Source: Fallopia convolvulus
Taxonomy: Eukaryota; Streptophyta; Magnoliopsida; Caryophyllales; Polygonaceae
DNA: 64,000 bases
Direction of reading: 5' to 3'
NCBI GenBank assembly: GCA_964016875.1
Contig: OZ024733.1
Location: forward strand, 20,271,824-20,335,823
A program made the translations under genes and the position numbers. Below, piece by piece: positions 9,993 to 21,786 of this stretch (position 1 is the first letter of the stretch; every line of letters begins with the position of its first letter). A model generated the notes under the pieces. That model was not told the origin of the DNA. It saw only the letters and a program-made list of their open reading frames with translations, and searched no databases.

Positions 9993-11160
9993 TCATTTTT
10001 CACACTAGCCAAACAAATCAGATTCAACAAACACAAGTGATAACATGATCCATCCAAATTGAACTAGAAATGAAACCAAATAAAAATTGCAAGTAGCTAG
10101 GTCTCGACAAGGCAAAAGGGATGGCTTGGCAACAAAAACAACAATGCACAACTCAAGTGAAATAACTCGTCTAAGACTTCAACAAAGTAAGAAGATATTA
10201 AGTACCAAGTAAGAATTATAAATTTTCAAAATTTTGACTCATGTCTATCTGAGATTCTTTTTTCGTGGGATCCGAATTTTTCCAAGTCCGACCTCTTTTC
10301 ACTTTCGTCGAATCCGAGTTATTCTAAGTCCCACTTCTTTATATTCCCCACTTTGCATTTCTTTATATTTTCGTCATTATTTTGACCAAAATACTATTTA
10401 CTTCTATTATGATTTTCCAAAGAAGCTTCATTTGAATGGTAATGTTTGTTTTCTTCGCTTTCCTAATTCCTAGTCCTTACTTTGTAGGCTTATAGATTGT
10501 AATCCAACTAATAAGGGGTGTATAATCATGCTTTTTGTTCCAAAAGAAGTCTTTGTTAATTGTATCTATTTCCTTATGTATGTGAGATGGTAAGAGGAAG
10601 TTTTGCATTAGGTAGTTGGACTAAGCCATTAAGTTGGATTTGATTAGTACTTTTGCTTCCTTCATAGGATCATGAGTTGGCCTTCCAATTTTCTAGCTAG
10701 TTTTGAGTATTGGTGATTAATTGGTTGAAAGTTTCTTCATTTACTCTCCCAATGTTAATAGGGCATCTTATATATTTAGGCCCATTCGTTAGAGCGCACC
10801 CCCATTTTGTCATTCTAATGCACCCCTGATACATATATAATAATATTATCCCAAAATTACACAACCTACCCTCATCACACACTCACTCTAGATTGCCTCT
10901 CTTCCTCATCTCTCTCCCTCACTCTTGTTCGTCTCTCTCCTTTTGCAAAAATTATCCATCCAAGGTACAATTTGAAGACTCGTCTACGCAAGGTATGTTG
11001 TGTTCTTTGGTCCTTCAAATCTAGCAAATAGATTAGGGTTTGATGGTGTTTGAATTTTTTAATTGTAAACGTTTAGGGGATTGATAAGCTATTTGATTCA
11101 ATCTGTGCATTAGATTGTAAAAATAATAGATGTAAAGAAGTATTAGATTCTTCCTAAAGC
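9993..11160. other. Intergenic stretch, nothing recognised
   Basis: AT-rich with CT-rich patches at 10880-10950. Frames here lack any known domain. It may include leader sequence of the retrotransposon fragment to its left. Confidence 0.4.
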
Positions 11161-11194
11161 TCGGGTTCGATTTTTAATAAAAGAATTCTGCCAT

Positions 11195-11330
11195 TGTCGA
11201 TCGACATTGTTGGTTCAATGGATAGGATGAAGTTGGCCGTTACGGCTATGTCGAATTCAACTGTAATGACGATAAGGGATTTGGCCGTAACAACCGCAAG
11301 AAATTTGGCCGTAATTGTAATAGCCGCTAT
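11195..11330. repeat. Cluster of GGCCGTTACGG/GGCCGTAA motifs
   Basis: Within about 130 bp the phrases TTGGCCGTTACGGCTATG, TTGGCCGTAACAACCGCAAG and TTGGCCGTAATTG recur, preceded by TTGTTGGTTCAATGGATAGG. Very similar phrases occur at 15155-15235 and, more diverged, at 17235-17325. The element family is not identified. Confidence 0.55.
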
Positions 11331-12861
11331 TTTTATGACTAATTTTTTTATTTTAATCATTAATTATTTATTAAATAAAATAAATTCGTAATATTTTTTT
11401 CTTTCAAAAATCTAATTTTCTAAAATAAATAAATTATAATATTATTATGAAATATTTATTCGAGTAAATGAATTTATTAGAGACGGAATTTAATAAATTC
11501 GTAACTAACGGAAATTCTATTTGTAAAACCCGATCGTTCCGGTGTGCGTTTCAAACCGACTTTCGGTCCGTTTGCGAACGCGTTGGATCATTTAAAGAGT
11601 GGATTTAGGTGGGATTTTGGATAGAGATTTCCCACTCACTTGAGACTTATTTTATTAAGTCAAATCTTCCTCTCCCACTCACATGAGCAAGGATTTTGAT
11701 CATGATGATCTTGATCTCCCACTAACACTTGTTAGTTGGCTTTTAAGGCCTCCATAAATCTTCTAACACTTCCTTTCATCCATCAAACACTCTCTTTCTC
11801 TACACTAAAACCCTCTTCCATTCTCGAGAGCTCTCTTCTTCCCTTAAAAGAAAAAAAAACCAGCCTTGCACTAGAACTTTTATGGGCTGATTTTTCACAA
11901 ATAAACACATCTAATCTCACTTCTTTGTACTCCCTAGCCGCCACCACCGGCGCCTCCTCCTCTGGCCACGCCGCCAGCCTCCCAGCCGCGCGCCACTAGC
12001 CCCAGCCGAGCACCGTCGCCCCTCTTCCCTTGGATCCTTGTGGTGTTCTTCCTACAAGAACATAAAACACATTTAAGGGTAATCTCTAAATCTTTTTAAA
12101 GTATTTTCCTAGGATGATTTCAAGTGTTTTTAGGAACTTTACAATGAATTAAAATCCTAAAGTTTTAGAGGATGTGAAATACTATTTTTATGCATATTTT
12201 CTTTGATAAATGACATGCATGCAAATATTTCTAAAGAAAAACTATCTTATGAGTATAAGATGAGCTTTGAGCCTTCTAAAGTTGATAAAAGGGATTTTTA
12301 ACTTTAAAATTCTGGATTTTAATTATTTTTCAAAGATTTAGACTTTTGTTCCATTTTCTGCACAAAACACTTTGGTTGATGTAGATAATGACTTGATAAA
12401 AATATAAGATAAGTTATTCATGCATAAAACCTTCATGCATGTCTTTCATAAGAGTTTGAAAGCTTTTATATGAATTTTTCTAGTTTGAATAAATTTAAAA
12501 AGGACAAGTTATGATCAATTAAGTTAAAAATGTCCTTGCATGTAAGATTAAATGAGTTTTATGAGATAAACCTTGTTGCATGTCTCTTTTATCTAATTTA
12601 AAATGTGTTGTTTAACTTATATAAGTCCTTGCATGTTAATAAAAAGGATTATTATAGTTCTTATCACCTTTGCATGTCTTTGTTATAAAACTTTGAAATA
12701 AAATCTTTATGAGTCGGATTAAAGAGAATTTAATAATATCAAAATCTCTACTAAACAAGTTAATAAGTTGTTGTATGTTGATTAAATGGACTCTTTATAA
12801 ATTAAAACCTCCTTGCATGTTAACATAAGCTAAGAAGAATTGTGAATAATTTATTGATGAT

Positions 12862-14058
12862 TAGGGGCGAAACCAGGAATTAAGTAATGGAGGGGCCAAT
12901 TTTTTTTCCCATTATCAATTAATTTATTACATTATTCAATCTCGACAAATTCATTAAACTAATTGAATTACAAATTCAGTAAACTAATTGTATCACTACT
13001 AAACCACATGAAGACATGATAATCTAAAATCAAATTCAGTAAACAAATTGAATTAACCACTAAACCACATGAAGACATGATATTATGAAATCAAATTCAG
13101 TAAACTAATCTGAAATCAAATTAACCACATTAAACTAATTGAATTTATCATTCTCAAATTGCAATCACAAATCGGAAATCAAATTCAATTAGATATCATA
13201 ATTCACAAATGTAATTTTTATTTTCTGATTTTCATGATAATTTGAAATAAAATTACATTAGAAAAAAATTTTGTAATCTGAATTTAGTCATTTAGATATC
13301 ACTATATCAGATTATCAATATATCACAACAACTCAGATCTGATTCATCGAAATTTAGAAATCAAATTCAATTAGAACAACAACTCAGATATGCATTCATG
13401 ATAATCTGAATTCTCTTTTCATCATAATCTGATTTTCATTAATCATTATAATCTACTAAATACTAATCTGAATTAGTGAATTTTGAAATCAAATTCATCA
13501 ATTAACCCCTAACAGGCAGCCTAACTTATTTGCTGCAGACCTGTAGTGATGTCGTGCTGAACGTCTTCTTGAGGCCGACTGACTGGACGAGTGAAGCTAG
13601 GTCGCGGGGCGCCGACAGTCCAGACTCTAGCGACTCGACTTGAGGCTCCGGGCTCGTCTGTGTGACTGCTGTAGGCAGGGGCGGAATCGACGGGCGACTG
13701 GCGAGATTTGAAGTCGAACAACAATGGAACAACAACTCGAATCTCTGATCCTTTTAGACTGGATCTAGATGAGATTGAGAGGAATTGAGGGATTTGAGGG
13801 TTGAGGATGACATTGTAAATTCGGATTTTGGAACTCCTTTAATGGAGTTTTGAATCCTTGATGTAGATTGAAGAATTCGAAGAGTCTACCACTAGCATTG
13901 AATCCCATTGATGAGTATGATTGGATGAGAGACGAAGAGTCGAAGAGGAGGAGCGGAAGAACGAACTCGAAAGAGGCAAAGAGCAATCGGAAATTGCGTC
14001 TCATTACTGCTATACGCGTAAAATAATTTTTTTTTGTTTGGGTACCCGCCCCCACTAA
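12862..14058. mobile_element. Possible non-autonomous hAT-type insertion
   Basis: The left border AGGGGCGAAACCAGG and the right border, read inverted, GGGGGCGGGTACC resemble the CAGGGGCGG ends of the clear hAT-type element at 15440. The flanking 8 bp do not match, so the boundaries are uncertain. The interior right half (13500-14050) is GC-richer with overlapping minus-strand frames (13521-13735 and 13765-14055) that lack a recognised domain. Confidence 0.3.
12950..13130. repeat. Short tandem repeats around AAATCAAATTCAGTAAAC
   Basis: About three units of roughly 60 bp contain AACCACTAAACCACATGAAG and AAATCAAATTCAGTAAAC. They are AT-rich and non-coding. Confidence 0.6.
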
Positions 14059-14089
14059 GACTTTCTAATTCCGAGTTTCGTATCATCCC

Positions 14090-15160
14090 GAAGGAAATTC
14101 AAGGCAAGTGGATATTCTACTTGAATCCTTTCGATAAATTCGATTCCGTTAACTTTCTCGATGTTGGGAACACCTTGCTTGTTAAATAAAGAAATCTAGG
14201 AAATATCGATTGTTAGAAATAACGACCCCTTTGTTAGCATTATTACTATTATTATTATTATTGTTAATAGGAATATTGCTAGGCTTGTTTTGTGTGGCCT
14301 TTGCTTGTTTAAAATCTCTTTTCGAGATTCGTTACGAAATTTAAATAGTTTAATAAGGGGTACGGGCCCGGCCCGAACACCTCAATATAATATGTCGAGT
14401 GGTATGGTAATATGCCCTCTCTTCCCTTGACAATTTGTTATAACTCACCGAGTGGTACGGTCGTCACCCTCTCTTCTCTCGGTATTATCGAGTGGTATGG
14501 CTCACCACCCTCTCTTATCTCCGTAATTCAGATCATGATCTTTTCCGCTCCTACTCGTTGGAGGGATGTCTACACCCTAACTAGGTGTCGGAACTTCGTT
14601 CCCCTTAAGTGGACTCGGCTCTTTCATAGCCTCCACATCCTTAAAAGTCATTAATGTTATGCCAGTTTTGACACGTAATAAAGATAAGTGCTAGTGCACA
14701 TTAAAAGATATCAAAACCGGGTCGGTCTTAAAAGATCGACTCGGCTCTCGGTCCGACAAGGGCGCGAGAGGTTTTCTAGAAATTTGTGTGTAATTAAAAC
14801 GTTCCCAACATAAATTCAACTCTAAGAAGTTCTATAATCTCATAGTTCGTTCTTTACGGTCTAAGGTTATCTCGCCTCGAGACTTACTCATTTCCGTTAT
14901 TAAGCTCCACTTAAAGTTTATACTTCTCAAAACACATATCGAGTATCTCTTTAATAGTTTGATAAATGACCAAAATACCCTTGGAAATCTTCATTCTCGC
15001 TTGCTTAGTCTCCTTAGACTAATTCCGCATGGTATTTTTCTCCCTTTGCGATAAATGCTAGACTCTAGGAAACTTCCACCGAAGGCGTAAAGACGAAAAT
15101 CAACTTCCACCGAGGTCACTGGCGGTAACACCTATCGTTGCAAAATAGGGGTGTTACAGT
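14090..15160 (+). repeat. Dispersed repeat family, copy 1
   Basis: CAAGTGGATATTCT...CCTTGCTTGTTAAATAAA near the left and CTTGCTTAGTCTCCTTAGAC near the right reappear in the same order at 31345-31440 and 35735-35760. The right end GTCACTGGCGGTAAC...GGGGTGTTACA is an inverted version of the left end of the second copy at 31050. That suggests an element with inverted ends of about 45 bp, or an LTR with complementary ends. Confidence 0.55.
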
Positions 15161-15235
15161 AACGACTGCAAGCAATTTGGCCGTAATGGGTATTGTTGGT
15201 TCAATGGAGAGGATGAACTCTTGGACTTTCCAATT
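15155..15235. repeat. GGCCGTAA motif cluster, second site
   Basis: CTGCAAGCAATTTGGCCGTA and ATTGTTGGTTCAATGGAGAG match the cluster at 11195-11330, here directly right of the 14090-15160 repeat. The older sequence may have flanked both sides of that insertion. Confidence 0.5.
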
Positions 15236-15439
15236 AGTATTTAAACTAGTATGTATTCCCGTACCTTGTATGAGTTTTTTCTTAAATAAAAATATTAATA
15301 ATAAAATATTTTCAAATATATTTATTATTGGAGAAAAATAATCATGTAAATGCTTAAATATAAATTTTGAATAAATTTTTAAAATCAATAAACAATAAAA
15401 GTTGTTTAATTGAAATAATAATATTTTACTAGTTATATG

Positions 15440-16402
15440 CAGAGGCGGAACTATATGGGGGCGGGAGTGAGCCATGACCCCCCAATCAAAAGTTTTTTTT
15501 TGGTATATATGTTCCTCGTGTTAATAGCTTCGATTTGATATATTATACGCTCCAATCTGACATTTGAGCAAAAAGTTATGAACGTTTTAAGATTAGACAC
15601 ATATAAACCACTTCTAACAAGTCATTTACTTAGAATGCTTTTATCTTTTGCTAAACTTCCTACTTTCATAGTGTAATTGAACTCGAAAGCTTTGAATAAG
15701 CTATTCTTGGGATGTCTTGAAACACACAATTCATTATTAGTACGAGGGTTTCAGTTTTGATTTTAGTTATGAGCCTTTAGTGTTTATAGATTCAATCCGT
15801 TTGTATTCTGAAATATAATTGTATAAGTTGGCTTTATAAACTATTATTTTCTTAATGCAGTTTTATTCTAAAATATTTTAGTCTCTCCTGACTCCTCAAT
15901 AAAATATATTCTTCTTTTGTATAAATTTATATTTATATTTTCACATCTTTCTCAACCCCTATCTTATATAATAATATTTTGCTATTTTGAAAAAAATATG
16001 CGTGTTTTAAGTATTTATTTTAATTATGTATTAAAAATTTTAAGAGTTTCTTTAAATATTTTTCAATATTTTGTATTGCATCCGTTCGGAAATACATGTC
16101 GTTATAAGATTTGTCTCAAAAAATAAAAAACCATATGATATGACTTAAATACCGTCAATCTTGTTAAGATCTTTTCACTTGTAATTTATTTATACGTAAA
16201 TATTTTTGATTATTGAAGATAATATTGGAAAAAAAAGTGTGATAAAATATGTCAAATGACAAATATTATTGAACAAAAGAATTAGGCTAAAACGACATGT
16301 ATTTTTGAACATAGGGAATATTTTTTTAAAATTATAAATACATTAGTTAGATTAGAAAAATTTATTGGCCCCTGCAATCGAAAGTTTCTGGTTCCGCCCC
16401 TG
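15440..16402. mobile_element. Non-autonomous hAT-type transposon (963 bp)
   Basis: The left end CAGAGGCGGAAC and the right end GTTCCGCCCCTG are inverse repeats matching at 11 of 12 positions, of the CAGGGGCGG type seen in plant hAT-like MITEs. The flanks GTTATATG (15432-15439) and GTTATACG (16403-16410) form an 8-bp target-site duplication with one mismatch, the hallmark length for hAT. The interior is AT-rich with no transposase, so movement would have needed a transposase from elsewhere. Confidence 0.8.
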
Positions 16403-16521
16403 GTTATACGAATTAAATTAATATCCAAAACATGATAATTTATTTAATTTGAAAATAGATAAGTAATCAAATAAAAACTTATTAATTTATTATATACATG
16501 GGAGCGTTCAATATAAACTTA

Positions 16522-16795
16522 ATTATAGTGATATAAGATTGTACGTACATTACACTATCTTTATATTAAACTTAATTATCTTACCTAGCATATGCATTCT
16601 ATCTAAAAATAAAATAATCATCCTAATATTTGTATAATATATAGCATAAAAAATATCGTAATAATCTTCCTATTTATCATATCCAAAAATAAAAGATTAT
16701 TTTTTTTAAAATTAAGAATGGGATTTTCTATGCATTGATTATAGTGATATAAGATTGTACGTACATTACACTATCTTTATATTAAACTTAATTAT
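16522..16795. repeat. 58-bp direct repeat pair
   Basis: 16522-16579 and 16738-16795 share an unbroken block containing TTATAGTGATATAAGATTG and ACGTACATTACACTATC, 216 bp apart. It is AT-rich and non-coding, probably a local duplication. Confidence 0.8.
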
Positions 16796-18929
16796 TTTGC
16801 CAAAGATTGATTTTAATAAAAGGGGTTGTGTGGTCCAATCTAAAAGCGACATGTGTCGTTTAATAATTTTTTTAACCTCCGCTTTAGTATAAAGTTATGA
16901 TTTTGGCGATGAATTTCTTGTTTAGTGTTTTCATCTGAATTCCTAATTCATAATAGTTCTGAGCTTGGCTTGTTTGTTTGGTGTAGGGTGAAAGGGCGCT
17001 TTTCATGGAAAGTTTGGTTCCTTCACACATATCATATTGTTCCTTAAGACAATCGGAGACAAATCTAACATCCCACCTCTCTTGTGGATGTTATACTCGA
17101 CAAATGGGAATGAGAATCCAATTTTGAAAGGCCCAAATTCATGATCATAGAACGTAAAAATAGATAGAGAAAGAGAAAATTACATGAACGACATGGAGAT
17201 AATCGAAGAGGTGAGGAACATCATCAAGACAACTTGGTTGGTCGTTACGGTGGAATTTGTGTGGGTCGTTACGGCTAAACTGTATTGGGACGCTACGGAT
17301 AAAACCGGTTTTGTTGTAACGGTAAAGAGGTGCACTAATCTGAAAAATCTAGGGTGCGTTATTATGAAACGACTTATATTTAATAAGAGTAGCAACATTA
17401 GAGATGAGGACTTGTTGTAAATGCCTCTCCGTGTTAGGGTTGGTATTTTTAGTTATTTGTAATGCAGATTTGTGTTAGTTGAACTTTCTATCCAGAAATT
17501 ACACAATAGTCATCAATGATTGATTTGATCTTAGCACATAAGGTTTTGTTTACCTTGGCAAAGATGATAATATCATCCGTAAATGTGGGAACGGTATGTT
17601 TTCCCCACCGATATGTATTATTATTCGGTTCTTACGATCGTTGCTATGAGGTTGGGGTTGTCTTTCTAGAATTTCGGCTCCTATAATAAAAATAAATGGT
17701 GTTACAGGGTCTCCTAGACACATTTGACATTGAGGGAAGAATTGGTTGGAGAGTCCATTGTTGAATACGATCTAAATATTGAACCAGTAGAGTTTATTTA
17801 TATTTTTGGTTGAGGTTGATGTGAAAATCAGTGTTCGGGTGAGTAGAAGTACAAATAAACACAATTTATTGGGTGAAGGATTAATGGAGGATATAGATTA
17901 AATCATCATTTAAGTGGTCATGTACATGTCACATAATCTCTTAAATGAGTTTTTCACTGATATGGATCAAGATAGGATCAAGACTAAGGAATCATGGAAG
18001 AGGATAAGAGGCCATATTAGGTCAAGACCATTCAAGAGATCAAAAACTTTCAAGTATAAAATGGTCTGGAAGAATCTAAATTATGTCATCTATCCATTGT
18101 CAAGTCGACATGGGAAAATGAAGAGTGCTTGCATGCGTTATTTACACTCATATGCAAGAGTTGTTTGCATGCTTATCCTAGACTTGCTATTTATAGTACG
18201 TTCTACATATGCTTTTATTTTTAATATGATTTTCTACATATATGGACCATGTGTTATGGGCCATAATATGTGGACTTATGGGTTTTCAAGTTAGGAAACA
18301 TATTATTTTATCAATTTGGACCATACAAGATTGGTGGGACAAATTTGTAAAACAATATGGATCTTACTTGGTGTCTAAGTTATTAGTTGTCTTGCAATAA
18401 TATCTTTTAATTAAGGTAGAATTTATATTAGAAAACAATATCTTTTAAAGAATAACATAGGATAGTTGGCTATCTATGTCGATTTAAACCCTTGTAATCT
18501 TTCTTATTCCAAGGACCTTCAACCCAAAACTCTTTCTTTTGTTCTTGACATTTTCGTCCAACACAAATCACACCAAATCCGAATTTCTTTCTCCTTCAAT
18601 CGTTCCAAACAATTCCTTAAACACACAATCTCCAAACACATTCAATTGAGTTGTTCTTGTTCTTTAAGCAATCAATTTACAAACCTTGTTGCTTTGCAAT
18701 CGAAGGAAGTGATTGAGAACCTTAAAGTTTGAGTCTTCTCATCCAAAGTTCAAGTCTTGCAAGTAAAAGAGGAGAAGGATTAAAGTTGACAAGATTGGGA
18801 CCTAGAAAACAAACGAACGAAGTGCGCGAGCTCATCAATTCTGTATCATTCACCACTCACTTTGATTGGTTGAGCCAAACATCGACTTGATTGACTAGTT
18901 AATTTTTTAAATACTTCAAATGTTCTGCA
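16796..18929. other. Intergenic stretch, no recognised gene
   Basis: GGTCGTTACGG-type motifs cluster at 17235-17325. The 126-residue frame at 17914-18294 has no known domain. A possible TATA box (TATTTATAGTA, about 18188) suggests LTR or promoter sequence, but no LTR pair was found. Confidence 0.4.
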
Positions 18930-19275
18930 ACATAAAATGATACATGTCTAAGCCAATGTTTATGCAATTTTAGTTAAAACTTTGTCCTCTTTTTTTTTAG
19001 CACATCAGAAATGTGTCCTCATTTTAAAATAACAAGTGATGGATATCCATTATAAAAAAGAGTGATGCACATTTAGGCTAATGTATATGCACTTTAGCTA
19101 TAAATTAATTCACCTAATTTTTAAAATAAATAAATTATGGATATATAGTAAAACAAGTGATGCACATTTAGGCCAATGTTTATGCACATTTAAGGCCATG
19201 TTTATGCACTTTTTGAAATAACAAGTGATAGCCACCAGTAAAAAATTGTTGCACTTTTAGGCAAAATTATACATT
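18930..19275. repeat. ATGCACTTT/ATGCACATTTAGG motif stretch
   Basis: Repeated phrases such as ATGCACATTTAGGC and TATGCACTTT occur about nine times in 340 bp, spaced irregularly. The core matches the 3220-3870 minisatellite, but the surrounding unit differs. Confidence 0.6.
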
Positions 19276-19377
19276 TCGAAAGCCATGTATGCATAATTTC
19301 ATAGATAAAAAATTTAACACCTCTTTTTGGCTCTCTATGTGCCTCCTCCATTCCTTCCAAATATAATCATATTGTTG

Positions 19378-19760
19378 GTCTCCCAGCCCGCATTCCAATA
19401 TGTTCTCGCCCCTTAAATAGGCCCCAACAATCGGAATCCAACGAGCCTTGTAAGGGAAGCCACAAGCGTCCCCAAAAGTCGTGGCCAAGCCATCTGGCCT
19501 GCACCCCGTCGCGTTGGCGCCGCTCCATTGGGCACGCGCGACAGACCTACAGGCGTGCCCCTATTGGCCGAAGCCCTGTGGCATTCTCATTGGTCCAGCG
19601 CAACTGCTTGCCTGTGCGACACCCCTAGGTGTCGCCCTCGCATTGGTCGCGCTTGGCACCTGGGATAGCACATGCCCATCACAGGCACGCCCACGCCTAG
19701 CACACTCTGGCGCATGCTGGCATGGTCCAAGTGCACGCCAGCACGGGCGCGCCTGCTCCT
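19378..19760 (-). repeat. GC-rich chromovirus LTR-like segment, copy 1
   Basis: About 370 bp match 21787-22140 at roughly 85-90 percent by eye and match part of the LTR at 20290-20440 less closely (AGTCGTGG, CCCCTATTGGCCGAAGCC). GC content is far above the window average. Open frames on both strands are by-products of GC-rich composition. Confidence 0.65.
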
Positions 19761-19774
19761 GGCACACGCCGTGC

Positions 19775-19887
19775 CACGCAGCTGCTTGCTTCGCCACCTA
19801 AGGCTCCACGCAGCTGCTTGCTTTGCCACCTAAGGCTCCACGCAGCTGCTTGCTTTGCCACCTAAGGCTCCACAAAACTGCTTGCTT
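19775..19887. repeat. 32-bp tandem repeat, three units plus a partial
   Basis: The unit runs CACGCAGCTGCTTGCTTTGC and then CACCTAAGGCTC. Unit 1 differs from units 2 and 3 by one base and the fourth is truncated. It lies in the leader region downstream of the primer-binding site of the chromovirus. Confidence 0.9.
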
Positions 19888-19971
19888 GGCTGCCGCGCGT
19901 CCTCGGCACCGCCGAGCTCCTTGCTTGTCACTTGGTTGCTTGCCACCAAGGTGCTTGATCTTCGATCCTCG

Positions 19972-19983
19972 ACTCTGATACCA
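19972..19983 (-). promoter_or_regulatory. Primer-binding site (initiator tRNA-Met type)
   Basis: On the minus strand TGGTATCAGAGT begins 2 nt after the LTR end ...CCGTTACA. It matches the usual complement of the 3' end of initiator methionine tRNA, which primes minus-strand DNA synthesis in many plant LTR elements. Confidence 0.8.
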
Positions 19984-19985
19984 CT

Positions 19986-20679
19986 TGTAACGGTCTTAGC
20001 ACGTCTAAGACACGTTCGACCTTGAACAATTCAAAATCTCGCTTAAACAAATTGAACAAGCAGCCTCGCTCAAGAATGGCTCGGAAATGAGGAACACACC
20101 CGGATTTTTGCTGAATGCAATGGCACTCAATTTTGGATTAGTATAAGAACAAGCAACAAGCTTTACAAAGAGAGTTTCTCTAAGGATCTTACAAATAAAA
20201 CCAGATATGAACTAAGCCTTAAAATGGCTAGATAACTGACTTAAATACTAATGGAGAGTCTTCCTAAGGAAGCCTCAAAACGAGTCTTGCAAAGGAAGCT
20301 TCAAACGCCCCAACAGTCGTGGTGACTAGGCCTGCTGGCCTGGACCTCATCGCGCCGGCGCGATGCCATTGGTCGCGCCCTTCACCTCTGTAGAGGCGCA
20401 CCCCTATTGGCCGAAGCCTTGCGACGCTGCCCCATAAGTCGCGCCGTAGTTGGCGCGCACCTCATAGAGTGACATCACACAAGCCACCTGGCGTGCCACC
20501 GAGCTGCTTGCTCGCCATCTGCCTTGACCCGAGACTCTCGACACCCACGCAAGGGCGCGCCTCAACGCCAAGGACGCGACACACAATGCCTCGACACCAT
20601 GAGAAACAGAAGCCCGATTTAGCTCCATCAAAATATACTAAGTATGGAAAAGTTGAATCCGAGTTGGTGGAGCGTCACA
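19986..20679 (-). mobile_element. Chromovirus LTR (694 bp)
   Basis: Read on the minus strand the block starts TGTGACGC and ends CCGTTACA. A polypurine tract (GATGGGGGAG, 20682-20691) lies just before it and a primer-binding site just after it, so both borders are functional LTR borders. A single copy bounded by both a polypurine tract and a primer-binding site joins the 3' end of one element to the 5' leader of another. Confidence 0.7.
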
Positions 20680-20768
20680 TACTCCCCCATCAAATCTAGC
20701 GACGCCTCGTCGCCATTGCGGTTTTAGACCCGACTGGTCCGGCGCGCTCTGGCGCCTTGGCATTGTAT

Positions 20769-21236
20769 TCATCGATCTCTCAGGCAAATTGCCAGAGATC
20801 TTTCTTCTCGCTCCCACGATGCCTCTCCCGCTGGAAGATTAGACCAATGAATCAAATACTCGGTAACCCGAGGGACACCCTTTTTCTTAACGACCCTGTC
20901 CGCCAAGCTTTCTTTGATGCCTCGATCATATGATTGAAAGACCAAGGGTGGATCTCTTTCGGATCCCCCACGAATCGGATCCTCCGAATCGGCATGGAAG
21001 GGTTTAAGCATGCTTACGTGCACCACGGGATAGATTTTCATAGTGGCTGGTAAAGCAAGCTTGTAGGCGGCCTTTCCCACTTTCGCTAAGATCTCAAAAG
21101 GACCCTCATAACGCCTTAGAAATCCCTTATTGACTTGTCTAAGGGACTTCAATTGTTGCGGAAACAACTTGATCATTGCTAGATCTCCCACCCGATACTC
21201 GATCGGTCGACGCCTTGTGTCGACCCACTTTTTCAT
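20769..21236 (-). pseudogene. Chromovirus integrase C-terminus plus chromodomain
   Basis: The 155-residue frame begins MKKWVDTRRRPIEYRVGDLA, the start of the Ty3 integrase C-terminal region. It continues through KGFLRRYEGPFEI and VVHVSMLKPFH and ends with a chromodomain-like stretch, EYLIHWSNLPAGEASWERE, where the aromatic and acidic positions expected for histone binding are partly retained. Known chromoviruses use this module to direct integration to marked heterochromatin. Together with the integrase core at 21432-21716 it shows a Ty3 chromovirus on the minus strand. Upstream reverse transcriptase, protease and gag are absent, so it is a fragment. Confidence 0.85.
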
Positions 21237-21431
21237 GTGTTTTTGCGCCTTCTAAAGATGAGACCGAGCAAGCTTGACTTGCTGTTTCTAGGAACCGGGT
21301 AGCACCTCAGCAGCGGGGCTAGATGAATCCTCTCTAATTGGCAAAGAGTGAGGAGTCAAAGGTTGTCTTCCGGTAGCAAGCTCAAACGGTGTCTTTCCAG
21401 TAGACTCCGATTGTTGTAGGTTGTAAGAGAA

Positions 21432-21716
21432 CTAGGCTACATCAATCAACTTAACCCAGTCTTTGTGGTTGCCGCTCACATTAAGTCGATGGTAGCCCTC
21501 CAACAAAGAGTTGATGCGCCCGGTCTGGCCGTCGGTCTGGGGATGAAATGCCATTGAAAAATTCAGATCCGTGCCTAAGAGTTTGAACAACTCAGTCCAC
21601 AATTTGCTAGTGAACCGAGAGTCCCGATCGCTCATGATGCTCCTAGGAAAGCCCCAATACTTGACCAAGTTCTTGAAAAACAGACGAGCGACATCCGAAC
21701 CCTTTAACCCAAACAT
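21432..21716 (-). pseudogene. Chromovirus integrase catalytic core fragment
   Basis: The 94-residue frame reads WGFPRSIMSDRDSRFTSKLW and then FHPQTDGQTGRINSLLEGY, the second half of a Ty3 integrase core. The second catalytic Asp (SDRDSRF) is present, but the position normally held by the catalytic Glu in GQTER is Gly (GQTGR), so this copy could not integrate. A stop at 21432 separates it from the C-terminal part, although the intervening sequence still looks like integrase. The zinc-finger half and all earlier pol domains are missing. Confidence 0.8.
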
Positions 21717-21786
21717 GGAATGAGACCCGAGTCACGCAAGGCACATCCTCCGAACTTTTGGCACGAGAGAAGAGCTCCCAAATCTC

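Larger units (their letters stand above)
11522..15159 (+). mobile_element. Possible degraded long LTR, with later insertion
   Basis: The left end TGTAAAACCC and right end GGGGTGTTACA are approximate inverse copies, as expected for LTR ends. The left part has promoter-like features (CTCCATAAATCTT, then a CT-rich leader), and 14090-15159 matches sequence at 31050-31455 plus 35520-35830. The outer 5-bp flanks (CTATT and GTAAC) do not match, and no gag or pol is present. It could be one old solo LTR split by an insertion at about 12862-14058, or two unrelated fragments. Confidence 0.3.

Noticed and set aside
17914..18294. 126-residue basic protein
   Set aside because: No known motif, surrounded by LTR- or promoter-like non-coding sequence, and no splice signals supporting a gene.
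19481..19829. Ala/Cys/His-rich proteins on both strands
   Set aside because: GC-rich LTR-like sequence gives long frames on both strands, and none matches a domain. The parallel copy at 21787 does not keep the frame.
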